IMG/VR virus record: IMGVR_UViG_3300005582_000060
Location: 1-31,228 of that record
Source of the DNA: a virus
DNA: 31,228 nucleotides
Direction: 5' to 3' (one strand)
In this document: in pieces, positions 17,268 to 26,236 of the stretch
How positions within the stretch are numbered: position 1 is the first letter of the stretch
How the letters are laid out: the number at the start of each line of letters is the position of its first letter
Program-made: the position numbers and the translations under genes
Notes under the pieces: generated by a model
Told to the model about the DNA's origin: nothing
Databases searched by the model: none
Seen by the model: the letters and a program-made list of their open reading frames with translations, nothing else

Positions 17268-18024
17268 AACTGATCGTGATTATATAACTAAGCACTATGA
17301 AACTTTATCGGTAGAAGACTTAAGCTCGTTCTTGCTCAAGCCTGTGGTAATAATTGAAGAGTTTGTACAGACACTCAATGATGAAAATCATAAAAATTTA
17401 AGAAGTAGTAAAGCTTGGAAGCAACTTAAGCAAGAGATGGATGAGGAAGAGTTGGAATATTTTGAAGAGCAGTATGTAAAGTACATGGCCCAGTTCAGAG
17501 AAGATGTTCTCGTAACTGAGGAAACACAAATATTTTTGGTTATCAAGTTTGAGATAATGATGCATAGGAATGCTAAGAGCAAAAGAAACTCTGGTAAGGA
17601 AATAGCAAAGCTAATTAGAATGCAAGAAGAGTACATGAGAAGATTTCCTGATATGCAAGGCATGTCCGAATCTGATCGTGAATATGTGCTCGGCTTAGAG
17701 ACACAGATACAAGCAGCTAAATCTTCTGAACAGGCTAGGTCTACAGAATTTATTAAACTTGAAGAAAAACATCAGGGATTACTCAAAGACTTAAAAGCCA
17801 CTAGAGATCAGCGTATTACTCGTATCGAGTCATCTAAAGAGACATACTTGGCGATCATTAAAAAACTTCAGAACGAGGAAGAGCGTGACTTAGTGGGAGG
17901 TACTATGGAAACCATGAAGATAGCCACTAAAAAGGAAGAGAAAAAGTTAACTAGCGTTCATACATTTGATGATGGTAGTCAAGACCTACCAGTTTTAATT
18001 CCAAAGGATAAAGACGATGAATAA
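17245..18024 (+). CDS. Helical protein, possible small terminase subunit, 259 aa
   Basis: The ATG at 17245 follows AAGGAG at seven bases; nine upstream in-frame codons lie within the sigma-like gene. Residues 1-40 (NRTDRDYITKHYETLSVEDLSSFLL) look like a helix-turn-helix. The rest is long charged helices, probably coiled coil (residues 55-100 and 145-225), with an acidic tail. A DNA-binding head plus coiled coil upstream of the large terminase suits a small terminase subunit, yet no family match is visible and three genes lie between. It overlaps the sigma-like gene by 23 bases. Confidence 0.4.
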   Translation: MAGKKLNRTDRDYITKHYETLSVEDLSSFLLKPVVIIEEFVQTLNDENHKNLRSSKAWKQLKQEMDEEELEYFEEQYVKYMAQFREDVLVTEETQIFLVIKFEIMMHRNAKSKRNSGKEIAKLIRMQEEYMRRFPDMQGMSESDREYVLGLETQIQAAKSSEQARSTEFIKLEEKHQGLLKDLKATRDQRITRIESSKETYLAIIKKLQNEEERDLVGGTMETMKIATKKEEKKLTSVHTFDDGSQDLPVLIPKDKDDE

Positions 18025-19066
18025 AACGGCACTAGTGTTTGGGGCGACAGGACAAGATGGTTCGTATCTCTGCGAAAGCCTTTTGGCAAAAAAGTACAAT
18101 GTCTTAGCGGTAGCAAGACGGTCGTCAATAGATAATGGAGCAAGGCTTAATGGTTGTTCAGATCACAAAAACTTCACTCTCTTAAGAGGCGATGTCTGCG
18201 ATCAATCGTTTGTCTTCTCCACTATCTATAAATATACCCCTACGGAAATCTACAATCTGGCAGCACAGAGTCATGTGGGCGATTCTTTTACGCAACCGCA
18301 TCACACGCTCGATGTGGATTTGAAGGGAACGCTTAATGTCTTAGAAGGGATTTTGAATTTTTCAAAATCTTCAAGATTATATCAGGCATCAACAAGTGAA
18401 ATGTATGGATCATGTTTTTCTTATTATAGTCCTACTGATGGAATTAGAAAAGAATCTAAAACTGCTATTAGCAGAGAAGATTTTATTAATAAAGATTGTT
18501 TTCAAGATGAAGACACTTTAATGGTTCCAAACTCTCCATATGGTGTGGCAAAGCTGGCATCCCATAATTTGATTAAAATTTATAGGGAGTCTTATGGCTT
18601 GTACGCCTGTTCGGGCATTCTCTTTAATCACGAATCACCTAGAAGGGGAGAATTGTTTGTAACTAGAAAGATAACCTCTTGGATAGGTAAGTATGTTAAT
18701 AAACTAACTAAAGATAAATTACAGCTTGGTAATATAGATTCTCTGCGTGATTGGGGTCATGCAAAGGATTATGTTGAGGCAATGCGTTTAATGCTTCAGT
18801 TAGATAACCCACAAGACTTTGTTATAGCTACTGGATCTACCTATTCTGTAGAAGACTTTTTAAACAAATCATTTGAAGCTGCTGGACTTGGCGATTGGGA
18901 AAAATATGTCACATTAAACAAGTCGCTGAAAAGACCATTTGAGGTTGATGCTCTTCGTGGTGTATCAACAAAGGCAAGAGAAGTTCTTAAATGGAAACCA
19001 CACTATAATTTTGATCTCCTTGTAAAAGAGATGGTCGAAAGCGATATCAATGGACATAAAGTATAA
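18017..19066 (+). CDS. gmd: GDP-mannose 4,6-dehydratase, 349 aa
   Basis: Converts GDP-D-mannose to GDP-4-keto-6-deoxy-D-mannose, the first step to GDP-fucose, GDP-rhamnose and related sugars. The short-chain dehydrogenase fold is clear: GATGQDG (residues 9-15) for the NADP site, YNLAAQSHVGDSF (79-91), STSEMYG (125-131) with catalytic Thr126 and Glu128, and SPYGVAK with Tyr175 and Lys179. NHESPRRGELFV and LGNIDSLRDWGHAKDYVEAM are also typical. Length is near normal, but residues about 131-170 form a longer insert than usual before the Tyr. It overlaps its neighbour by 8 bases and follows AAAGGA. Likely role: altering host or virion surface sugars. Confidence 0.92.
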   Translation: MNKTALVFGATGQDGSYLCESLLAKKYNVLAVARRSSIDNGARLNGCSDHKNFTLLRGDVCDQSFVFSTIYKYTPTEIYNLAAQSHVGDSFTQPHHTLDVDLKGTLNVLEGILNFSKSSRLYQASTSEMYGSCFSYYSPTDGIRKESKTAISREDFINKDCFQDEDTLMVPNSPYGVAKLASHNLIKIYRESYGLYACSGILFNHESPRRGELFVTRKITSWIGKYVNKLTKDKLQLGNIDSLRDWGHAKDYVEAMRLMLQLDNPQDFVIATGSTYSVEDFLNKSFEAAGLGDWEKYVTLNKSLKRPFEVDALRGVSTKAREVLKWKPHYNFDLLVKEMVESDINGHKV

Positions 19067-19556
19067 AGTAATCAGAGATACGAGAGAGCAAAACGGCTGG
19101 ACTTTTATGCCAGCAAAAGCTTGTGAAGGAACTGTATCTGGAACACTAAAGACTGGTGATTATTCCATAGAGGGATATCAAGACATATTAACTATAGAAA
19201 GAAAAGGTTCTATTGCAGAACTTGCAACAAATTTAGTTGAAGATAGATTTGAAAGAGAACTAGAAAGAATGCAGTCATTTAAATATGCATTTATGATTTT
19301 AGAATTTTCTATGGATGACTTAATTAAATACCCAAAAGGAACTGGCATACCATCCTATAAGATGAAGAGCGTAAAGCTCAACCCATTTTTCCTATTGAAG
19401 AGATTGATAGAGATAGAATTAAAGTATAAGGTTAAAATAATTTTTTGTGAAAATCATGGGCAAACAGTTGCCTCTTCCATATTCAAACGAGTAATTGAAA
19501 ATGAAGGACCAAGAGAAGTTAAAGAGGATAATAGACCGAGCTTGGATGCTTTCTGA
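19050..19556 (+). CDS. ERCC4-type nuclease, 168 aa
   Basis: Matches the ERCC4 (XPF/MUS81) nuclease domain. Motifs in order: RDTREQ (Asp10, Arg12, Glu13), GTLKTGDYS (Asp37), IERKGSIAEL (Glu50, Arg51, Lys52), and a RFERELERM helix. The usual ERKxxxD ends here in ERKGSIAE, with Glu57 at or near the acid position. No helicase domain is attached. Such proteins cut branched DNA, which would suit resolving joints in the concatemer before packaging, or recombination. The start overlaps the dehydratase by 17 bases and the end overlaps the terminase by 56. Confidence 0.75.
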   Translation: MDIKYKVIRDTREQNGWTFMPAKACEGTVSGTLKTGDYSIEGYQDILTIERKGSIAELATNLVEDRFERELERMQSFKYAFMILEFSMDDLIKYPKGTGIPSYKMKSVKLNPFFLLKRLIEIELKYKVKIIFCENHGQTVASSIFKRVIENEGPREVKEDNRPSLDAF

Positions 19557-21630
19557 GCAGGAAATGCTTGCGGTAAATCCTCTTACAGACATTAATGATA
19601 TTCAACGAATAGTTGATGTTCCATTAAATACGATCCATCCATTGAAAAACATTTCTAAAGCAGACATGGAAAGAATGGATATATATCTGTTAAAGATAAT
19701 GAGAAATCCAGACTACTTTCCTTTTACATGCAAGCTTCTGTTCGGAATAGACATATTTCCTTTTCAACATATCATTTTAAAAGAGCTTTGGAAAAGACCA
19801 TTCCCAATGATCATCGCTGGTCGTGGTGCAGGGAAAAGTTATATCCTTGCGTTATATTCTATGCTTAGACTTTTGTTTACTCAGGGTTGTAAGATTGCAA
19901 TCATAGGTAAAGTTTTTAGACAGAGTAAAGTTATATTTGAATACATGGAAGGTCTATGGGCAAATGGAGTTATCTATAGAGACATATGTGGTGTTGGCAA
20001 AGGTAGAAACAATAGAGATCAAGGCCCAAGACGAGACATAGATAGATGCGAAATGATTGTTGGCGAAAGCGTTGCTATGGCATTGCCATTAGGAACAGGT
20101 GAAAAGATTAGAGGTCAAAGAGCTAACTATACAGTTTGTGACGAGTTTGCTTCTATTAGGGAAGACATTTATCAAAATGTGGTAAGAGGTTTTTCTAGCG
20201 TTTCTTCTAATCCAAGTGAGAAGGTACATAGGCAAGCAAAAATAAGATTGATGAAACAGCTTGGAGTTTGGACTGATGCAGATGAAGCACAGGAAAGCAA
20301 AATACTTAGAAGCAATCAGAACATAGTTTCTGGTACAGCATATTACTCCTTCAATCATTTTTATAAAACATGGTTTAACTATAAAAGAATTATTGAAAGC
20401 AATGGCGATAAAAATTTGTTGGAGCAAATATTTCAAGGGCCAGTTCCAGATGGTTTTGATTGGAGAGATTATTCTATCATAAGACTGCCTGTGGAAATAT
20501 TACCGCCCGGCTTTATGGATGCTAAACAAATAACTTCTGCAAGAATAAATAGCACTAAGGCGAATTATCTAATTGAATATGGTGCTACATTTGCAACTGA
20601 TTCAGATGGATTCTTTAAGAGAAGCCTAATTGAATCTTGCGTTTCTGGAAATCCAAGTTCGCCAATTGTTTTACCTAGTGGTGAAGTTTTATTTCACGCT
20701 TCTCTTCTTGGCGATTCATCTGTGCAACATGTTATGGCTATTGATCCAGCATCTGAAAGAGATAATTTTGCAGTAATAATCTTAGCACTTTATCCAGATC
20801 ATAGACGAATAGTATATTGCTGGACTACAACTAGATCTTCGTTTAAAGAAAAAATGAAAAGCGGAATTGTAAATGAAAAAGACTTTTACAGTTATTGCTG
20901 TAGAAAAATAAGAAATTTAGCAAAGATGTTCCCCAATATGGTTCGCATAGCTTTGGATAGTCAAGGTGGAGGTATTGCTATTGAGGAAGGCTTACAAGAT
21001 ACAAATAGATTGCAAGATTCAGAAAAAGCAATCTACAAGGTAATTGATCCACTTAAAAGAAAAGACTCAGACGATAAAAGTGGTGAACATATTTTATCAA
21101 TGATAAATTTTGCTGATCCAAACTGGGTAGTGGAAGCAAATCATGGATTAAGAAAAGATTTAGAAGACAAGACTTTGCTATTTCCATACTTTGACCCAAT
21201 CTCATTGACTCTTGCACAAGAAGAAGATATGGCAACAGGAAGGGTTAATATGTATGACACCCTAGAAGATTGCGTGATGGACATAGAAGAATTAAAAGAT
21301 GAGCTTTCCAGCATTGTTCATGTTCATACCCCATCAGGTAGAGATAGGTGGGATACTCCAGAAAGTAGAGATCCAGATGGCAAAAAGAGCAGGACAAGAA
21401 AAGATAGGTATTCTGCATTACTTATGGCGAATATGGTAGCCAGAGGATTTCAAAGGATTGAGGTCCAAGATGAATATACTCATACTGGTGGGTTTGCTAG
21501 ACAGGTTGCATCTCAAAGTGCAGAAGATAAAGAAATGTATATTGGGCCAGAATGGTTTAAAAAAGCTACTAATCATAATTCTGGTTATGGTATAGTTGTT
21601 CCTACAAGGTGTAATAATACTGTAGAGTAA
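19501..21630 (+). CDS. terL: Terminase large subunit, 709 aa
   Basis: The packaging motor ATPase and headful nuclease. The Walker A AGRGAGKS lies at about residues 106-113 and Walker B VCDE near 212-215. RNase H-like nuclease acids appear at AIDPASERDNF (Asp415), ALDSQGGG (Asp486) and RKDRYSALLMA (Asp635). At 709 residues it is longer than most terminases (about 450-600), with extra sequence between ATPase and nuclease. I chose the ATG at 19501; a TTG two codons earlier is possible, and no strong ribosome site is seen, so coupling to the overlapping nuclease gene is likely. Confidence 0.93.
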   Translation: MKDQEKLKRIIDRAWMLSEQEMLAVNPLTDINDIQRIVDVPLNTIHPLKNISKADMERMDIYLLKIMRNPDYFPFTCKLLFGIDIFPFQHIILKELWKRPFPMIIAGRGAGKSYILALYSMLRLLFTQGCKIAIIGKVFRQSKVIFEYMEGLWANGVIYRDICGVGKGRNNRDQGPRRDIDRCEMIVGESVAMALPLGTGEKIRGQRANYTVCDEFASIREDIYQNVVRGFSSVSSNPSEKVHRQAKIRLMKQLGVWTDADEAQESKILRSNQNIVSGTAYYSFNHFYKTWFNYKRIIESNGDKNLLEQIFQGPVPDGFDWRDYSIIRLPVEILPPGFMDAKQITSARINSTKANYLIEYGATFATDSDGFFKRSLIESCVSGNPSSPIVLPSGEVLFHASLLGDSSVQHVMAIDPASERDNFAVIILALYPDHRRIVYCWTTTRSSFKEKMKSGIVNEKDFYSYCCRKIRNLAKMFPNMVRIALDSQGGGIAIEEGLQDTNRLQDSEKAIYKVIDPLKRKDSDDKSGEHILSMINFADPNWVVEANHGLRKDLEDKTLLFPYFDPISLTLAQEEDMATGRVNMYDTLEDCVMDIEELKDELSSIVHVHTPSGRDRWDTPESRDPDGKKSRTRKDRYSALLMANMVARGFQRIEVQDEYTHTGGFARQVASQSAEDKEMYIGPEWFKKATNHNSGYGIVVPTRCNNTVE

Positions 21631-21649
21631 TCCGATTGCAATCAGATTA
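21628..21649. promoter_or_regulatory. Tandem 11-bp palindromes
   Basis: TAATC-C-GATTG and CAATC-A-GATTA lie side by side between the terminase and the portal. CAATC-C-GATTG also overlaps the putative late promoter (16465-16475). Possible operator or RNA hairpin; no T-run. Confidence 0.35.
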
Positions 21650-21660
21650 GGGAAAATACA

Positions 21661-23805
21661 ATGTCAAATGATAAAGCAATGTTTGTAACTTGGGATGAAA
21701 ATGATCCAGCTTCAAAAGAAAAGGCATTCGCAAAAGCTAATCATGCAGACTCATTAAGTAGGTCTATTGCAGGAAATTCATTTCAAAATGTGGCCACTAA
21801 TCATGTTTCAGTTAGGGAATCCTTTGATCGAAGAGATTACGACTTCTTTAGACCAGGCGAACAGATCCCCTTATTTGATAAAGACATCATGCTTGCTTGT
21901 ATGCAAGCCTATGAACGCATTGGCATTGTGCGTAATGTAATAGACATGATGGCAGAGTTTGCCTGTCAGGGAATAGAACTTGTTCATCCAAATGAAAAAA
22001 TCCAAGATTTTTATCGTGAATGGTTTAAAAAAGTAAATGGATTAGAAAGAACTGAGCGTATTTTAAATATGCTTTATCGTGCAGGAAATGTAATTATAAA
22101 ACGATCTACTGCAAAACTTAAAAATTCAGAAGTTGAAAATTTGCAAAAGGGTTCAGCAGCAGACTTAGTTGTTGAAAAACCAGTAGCTGTAGCCAAGAAT
22201 GAAATTCCTTGGTCATACACGATTTATAATCCTTGTACTATTGAAGTATACGGAGAAGAGTTAGCACCATTTCTTGGTCCAAGTTCATTTAGGTATGGCG
22301 TTAGAATTCCAGAAATAATTGCTAAAAAACTTAAGAATCCAAAAGAAGAAATAGAAAAAGAAATGCTGTCTGGATTACCGACATCAAATTTTAATTCAAG
22401 TATTGCTGGTGGAAAATCAATCCCATTACCAGCAGATAAAACTGTTGCTATTTATTATAAGAGAGATGATTGGCAAGTTTGGGCAAAGCCAATGATCTAT
22501 TGTATCTTAGAAGATTTGTTGATGCTTAAAAAAATGAAACTTGCAGATCTTGCAGCATTAGATGGTGCAGTTAGTCATATTCGACTTTGGAAATTAGGTT
22601 CTTTAGAACACAGAATATTGCCAACAGAAAACGCAATTGGCAGACTTGCAGACATGCTTTTAAATAATGTTGGTGGTGGATCTATCGATCTTATATGGGG
22701 TCCAGAATTAGACTTCAAAGAAACATCTACTGATGTAGCTAAATTTTTAGGTGAAGAAAAGTATAAGCCAATTTTAAATGCAATTTTTGCAGGACTAGGT
22801 ATACCACCATCTTTAACTGGTTTGCCTACTGGTCAAGGATTTTCAAACAATTACATTAGCCTTAGAACATTAATTGAAAGATTAGATTATGGTAGACAAT
22901 TACTAACTAGATTTTGGGAAACTGAAATAAAAGTAGTTCAAAAAGCAATGGGATTCAAATTTCCTGCTCAAGTTGTTTTTGATCATCAAACATTACAAGA
23001 TGAAGCAGCAGAGAAGAGATTGCTTATTGACTTAGTTGATAGAGATATTATTAGTGAAGAAGCAATTCAAGAAAGATTTAACTTTGTTCCAGAAATTGAA
23101 AGTGTCAGAAGAAAAAGAGAGCTTAAGAAAAGGGAAAACGATCAAATGCCTAAAAAGGCTGGACCTTGGCATAACCCACAAAGACTAGAAGAAATTAAAA
23201 AGCTTTGGGCACAAATGGGTGTGCTTACTCCAAAAGATTTTGGTGTTGAAGCCTCTCAAGAAACAGCACCGCCAAAAGTTCCTCCAATGGGTCAAAATCC
23301 AAATCAATCTCAAGACAAGCCTATTGGCATTGAAGGTCAAGGAAGACCAGTTGGGATTAAAGATCAAGAAGTAAGAAAGAAAAAAGAAATAAAGCCAAGG
23401 ACTGCTGCTGAATTAGTAGAGATAATGTCTTGGGCAGAAGCTGCTCAAAAATCTATATCTGATTTAGTTAATCCAGCTTTCTTACATTCATCAAAAAAGA
23501 AATCCATAAGAGAACTATCTTCTGAAGATTTTAATTCATTAGAAAAAACAAAGTTCCATATACTTTGTAATTTAAGTTATTTGGAAAAAGTGGAGAGGCA
23601 AACCATAGCAAAAATTATTAATACAGATATGAAAATTCATGATGATATAAATAAAGTTCTATCTATAGCTACTAAGAATTACATTTCTAAAGAAGGCATT
23701 CAACCAAATACAGAAACAAGAAGAAAAATTGAAGCGTCATCTGTTGCAATTTACTTTATAGGCAAACAAGATGAAACCAATAATTCTGATTACCCTATAT
23801 CGTAG
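21661..23805 (+). CDS. Portal protein, 714 aa
   Basis: Forms the ring at the capsid vertex through which DNA passes. Position right after the large terminase, length, and typical blocks support this: YERIGIVRNVIDMMAEFACQ near residue 85, a central helical and clip-like region (IYYKRDDWQVWAKPMIYCIL), the long stem-type helix region GLGIPPSLTGLPTGQGFSNN with TLIERLDYGRQLL, and DHQTLQDEAAEKRLLIDLVD. Residues about 495-580 are Pro/Gln/Lys-rich and flexible, and the C-terminal 130 residues are an extra helical domain. The ribosome site is AGGGA. Confidence 0.85.
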   Translation: MSNDKAMFVTWDENDPASKEKAFAKANHADSLSRSIAGNSFQNVATNHVSVRESFDRRDYDFFRPGEQIPLFDKDIMLACMQAYERIGIVRNVIDMMAEFACQGIELVHPNEKIQDFYREWFKKVNGLERTERILNMLYRAGNVIIKRSTAKLKNSEVENLQKGSAADLVVEKPVAVAKNEIPWSYTIYNPCTIEVYGEELAPFLGPSSFRYGVRIPEIIAKKLKNPKEEIEKEMLSGLPTSNFNSSIAGGKSIPLPADKTVAIYYKRDDWQVWAKPMIYCILEDLLMLKKMKLADLAALDGAVSHIRLWKLGSLEHRILPTENAIGRLADMLLNNVGGGSIDLIWGPELDFKETSTDVAKFLGEEKYKPILNAIFAGLGIPPSLTGLPTGQGFSNNYISLRTLIERLDYGRQLLTRFWETEIKVVQKAMGFKFPAQVVFDHQTLQDEAAEKRLLIDLVDRDIISEEAIQERFNFVPEIESVRRKRELKKRENDQMPKKAGPWHNPQRLEEIKKLWAQMGVLTPKDFGVEASQETAPPKVPPMGQNPNQSQDKPIGIEGQGRPVGIKDQEVRKKKEIKPRTAAELVEIMSWAEAAQKSISDLVNPAFLHSSKKKSIRELSSEDFNSLEKTKFHILCNLSYLEKVERQTIAKIINTDMKIHDDINKVLSIATKNYISKEGIQPNTETRRKIEASSVAIYFIGKQDETNNSDYPIS

Positions 23806-24532
23806 ATATCATGAATTTTGTAACAGCATTGAAAACATAGAAAGATATAAAAAATTTTTTAAGGTTAAGCCAGACATATATGTAATATGGTCTTCTCCAG
23901 AAAATGGAAAGCTTTGGTTATTTGAAGATTTAATTAAAAAAGATATTATTCAAAAGCTAATTACAAGAAAAGGTTTCCCAAACGAAAATGGAAAACACCC
24001 AACATCTTTCTTTGAATCTCACAATATAAGACTAGGATTAGAAACTGTATTTAGAGATCATCCAGACTCATACTGCATAGTTCAAGCAGCAGATGTAAAA
24101 ATAACAGAATATGGCTTTAATGTTATAGAAAACGAGATGATTTCTGGTGCTAGTGCTGTAACTTTTATTTGGAATAATAGGTTTACAACAGATGCTTGGG
24201 CAACAAATTGCTTTGCAGTTTCATCTGCTAGAAAATTTTGGCCTCCATTTGTTGAATACGATACAATTGATACTTTAGAAAGATATTGGTATAAAGAATT
24301 TGCTAAAAATAGTAAAAAAGATTATATTACAGTACTTGGAAATCAATCTAATTTAATATTTACTCATGAACACAAAAGCGAAAAACTTCCAAAATTTTTA
24401 GATAAATTTATTGTTAAAAATGAAAGTGTGGGATTGTTTATAAAAGGACAAAAATCTTTAATTAAAAGAATATATGATTTTTGGGTGTATTTAATAGGGA
24501 GATACTATGCCAAAGATAAAAGTAATATATGA
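23771..24532 (+). CDS. Glycosyltransferase-like protein, 253 aa
   Basis: The N-terminus (PIILITLYRRYHEFCNSIEN, KPDIYVIWSSPENG) and the layout IRLGLETVFRDHPDSYCIVQAADVKI resemble GT-A fold, family-2-like glycosyltransferases. The usual Asp-x-Asp metal motif would fall at AADVKI and is incomplete, so activity is uncertain. A Lys-rich C-terminus with an aromatic stretch (IYDFWVYLIGRYY) may lie on a membrane surface. It overlaps the portal by 35 bases. With the dehydratase upstream it suggests sugar modification, perhaps of a structural protein or host glycan. Confidence 0.5.
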   Translation: MKPIILITLYRRYHEFCNSIENIERYKKFFKVKPDIYVIWSSPENGKLWLFEDLIKKDIIQKLITRKGFPNENGKHPTSFFESHNIRLGLETVFRDHPDSYCIVQAADVKITEYGFNVIENEMISGASAVTFIWNNRFTTDAWATNCFAVSSARKFWPPFVEYDTIDTLERYWYKEFAKNSKKDYITVLGNQSNLIFTHEHKSEKLPKFLDKFIVKNESVGLFIKGQKSLIKRIYDFWVYLIGRYYAKDKSNI

Positions 24533-24761
24533 CACAGAAACTTCTGATGTAGAAGTATATATGGGCAAAAAGAAGGTTGATGATATTTACGCAGTTTTTT
24601 TGCATCAAGACATTGAAAATTCATATAAGTTTACATTGCAATTATTTAGTGTAGACGATGGCATACTTAAATTTAAGAATGCAGATGTTGAAAAAGAAAT
24701 AGATAATGTTTTGTTTTTAAGCAAAATAACAAACTATTTTAATTTAGGAGAAAAGAAATGA
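24507..24761 (+). CDS. Hypothetical protein, 84 aa
   Basis: Unrecognised. The ATG at 24507 follows GGGAG and overlaps its neighbours on both sides (26 bases and 4 bases, ATGA). It appears beta-rich (KIKVIYDTETSDVEVYMGKKKVDD) followed by a helical end. Its place between head genes suggests a structural or assembly role, but there is no direct evidence. Confidence 0.7.
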   Translation: MPKIKVIYDTETSDVEVYMGKKKVDDIYAVFLHQDIENSYKFTLQLFSVDDGILKFKNADVEKEIDNVLFLSKITNYFNLGEKK

Positions 24762-26221
24762 AAGAATTTGCAATTTTTAAGTCAGAAATACAAGATGGGC
24801 TTAAAGAAAAAATTATTTCTAGTATGTCTATTTCTTCTACATGTGAATTGGAAATCTGTGATCCTTTCCTATTAAACAAGCCACTTAGAGCAACAGCAGA
24901 GAACAAAAATCAGATGGATCTTCATTATTTGAAGTCTATCTTAGTTACTACTGGCTGGAATAAAAATGATGATGTGTTTGATAAGGCAGAAGTTTGGACT
25001 GCAAGAAATACCCCATCTGATAAGCCATTTAATTATGAGCATGATCAAAAACAAATAATTGGCCATATTACTGGATCTAAAGTAATTGACGAAGATGGCA
25101 ATGATGTGGCAGAAGGAGTTAGTGTTGACGAATTGCCTAAAAAGTTTCACATCTTGACCTCTGCTGTACTTTATAAATTTTGGGAAGATCCAAAAAAACA
25201 AGAAGAGATGAATGATATAATCTCTGGCATAGCAAACAACAAATGGTTTGTTTCTATGGAAGCATTATTTAATAATTTTGACTACGCTATGGATGATGGT
25301 GTTACTGCCAAAGTAATTGCTAGAAATGAAAAGACTGCTTTTCTAACTAAACATTTACGAGCATATGGCGGTAATGGTGTTTTTAATAATGTCAAAATAG
25401 GAAGAGTTTTAAAGAACATCGTCTTCTCTGGAAAGGGGCTTGTCAGCAAGCCAGCCAATCCAGAAAGCATTATTTTTGATGAAACGGAAGCTTTTATTAC
25501 AAGTTCGGTGTACCAATTAGATGAGACTATAAAGTCAAAGGAGATCATTATGAGCATTGAAGAAGTTAAAGTAGAAAAAATCGTTGCTGAATTTCCACCA
25601 GAAGAAAAGAAGGAAGAAACTTCTGAAGATCCAGCAATTAAAGAAAAGGATAAAGAAGAAGTAGAAGCAAATTATATGGAATATAAAAAGAAAATGGAAG
25701 AAGAAGCTTCTATGCATGAAGAAGATAAAAAGAAAATGATGGCTGAATCTGAAGCCATGAAAAAACAATTAAACATGGTTGTTAATGAACTTAACAGCAT
25801 GAAGAAAGAAAAAAGCATGAGTGATCGTGCAAGCTTGGTAATCGAAAAGTTTGGCATGAATAAAGATGAGGCTACTTTGGTAGTTTCTGCATTAAGTACT
25901 CTTAATGATGAATCTTTTGCCACCGCTGTTAGTGTACAGTCTGATTACTTTAATAAAAAAATGTCTGAATACAAATCTGGAAAAACTGTTAATGAAGAAG
26001 CACCAGCTAAAGATCCAGAAGAAGACAAAAAGAAAAATCCAAGTGAAAATGTAGAAATTAGTGAAGATCCAGCAGATGTTAAAGCATCTGCATCTATCTT
26101 GGACACTGCTGAAGTTAAATCAGATGCTGCTCTTGCAACTTCAGAAAGTTCTAATGGTGTAAAGCAAGTAGCATCGCAAATTGCGTCTTATTTTGGTTTA
26201 GAAACATCGGCCACAGAGTAA
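24758..26221 (+). CDS. Prohead protease fused to scaffold, 487 aa
   Basis: The N-terminal 250 residues look like a phage head maturation protease. Candidate catalytic His95 is in NYEHDQKQIIGHITGSKV and Ser166 in KWFVSMEALFN; other family-like stretches are GWNKNDDVFDKAEVW and GRVLKNIVFSGKGLVSKPANPES. Residues 265-487 are acidic, Lys/Glu-rich and helical with low-complexity coil (EYKKKMEEEASMHEEDKKKM), as in scaffolds. The protease would cut scaffold and capsid proteins during head maturation. A strong internal start gives the scaffold alone. The ribosome site is GGAG; it overlaps the 84-aa gene by four bases. Confidence 0.8.
   Translation: MKEFAIFKSEIQDGLKEKIISSMSISSTCELEICDPFLLNKPLRATAENKNQMDLHYLKSILVTTGWNKNDDVFDKAEVWTARNTPSDKPFNYEHDQKQIIGHITGSKVIDEDGNDVAEGVSVDELPKKFHILTSAVLYKFWEDPKKQEEMNDIISGIANNKWFVSMEALFNNFDYAMDDGVTAKVIARNEKTAFLTKHLRAYGGNGVFNNVKIGRVLKNIVFSGKGLVSKPANPESIIFDETEAFITSSVYQLDETIKSKEIIMSIEEVKVEKIVAEFPPEEKKEETSEDPAIKEKDKEEVEANYMEYKKKMEEEASMHEEDKKKMMAESEAMKKQLNMVVNELNSMKKEKSMSDRASLVIEKFGMNKDEATLVVSALSTLNDESFATAVSVQSDYFNKKMSEYKSGKTVNEEAPAKDPEEDKKKNPSENVEISEDPADVKASASILDTAEVKSDAALATSESSNGVKQVASQIASYFGLETSATE
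25550..26221 (+). CDS. Nested scaffold protein, 223 aa
   Basis: In frame inside the protease gene, the ATG at 25550 (MSIEEVKVEKIV) follows AAAGGAG at seven bases, a better ribosome site than many gene starts here. It would yield only the acidic coiled-coil half. Lambda uses the same plan (C protease and nested Nu3 scaffold). The codon match (264 codons after the outer start) and the domain break at this point support it. Confidence 0.65.
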   Translation: MSIEEVKVEKIVAEFPPEEKKEETSEDPAIKEKDKEEVEANYMEYKKKMEEEASMHEEDKKKMMAESEAMKKQLNMVVNELNSMKKEKSMSDRASLVIEKFGMNKDEATLVVSALSTLNDESFATAVSVQSDYFNKKMSEYKSGKTVNEEAPAKDPEEDKKKNPSENVEISEDPADVKASASILDTAEVKSDAALATSESSNGVKQVASQIASYFGLETSATE

Positions 26222-26236
26222 TAAAAGGAGAGACTA

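Noticed and set aside
25535-25923. Phe/Ser-rich leftward frames
   Set aside because: Antisense shadows of the Lys/Glu-rich scaffold coding sequence.
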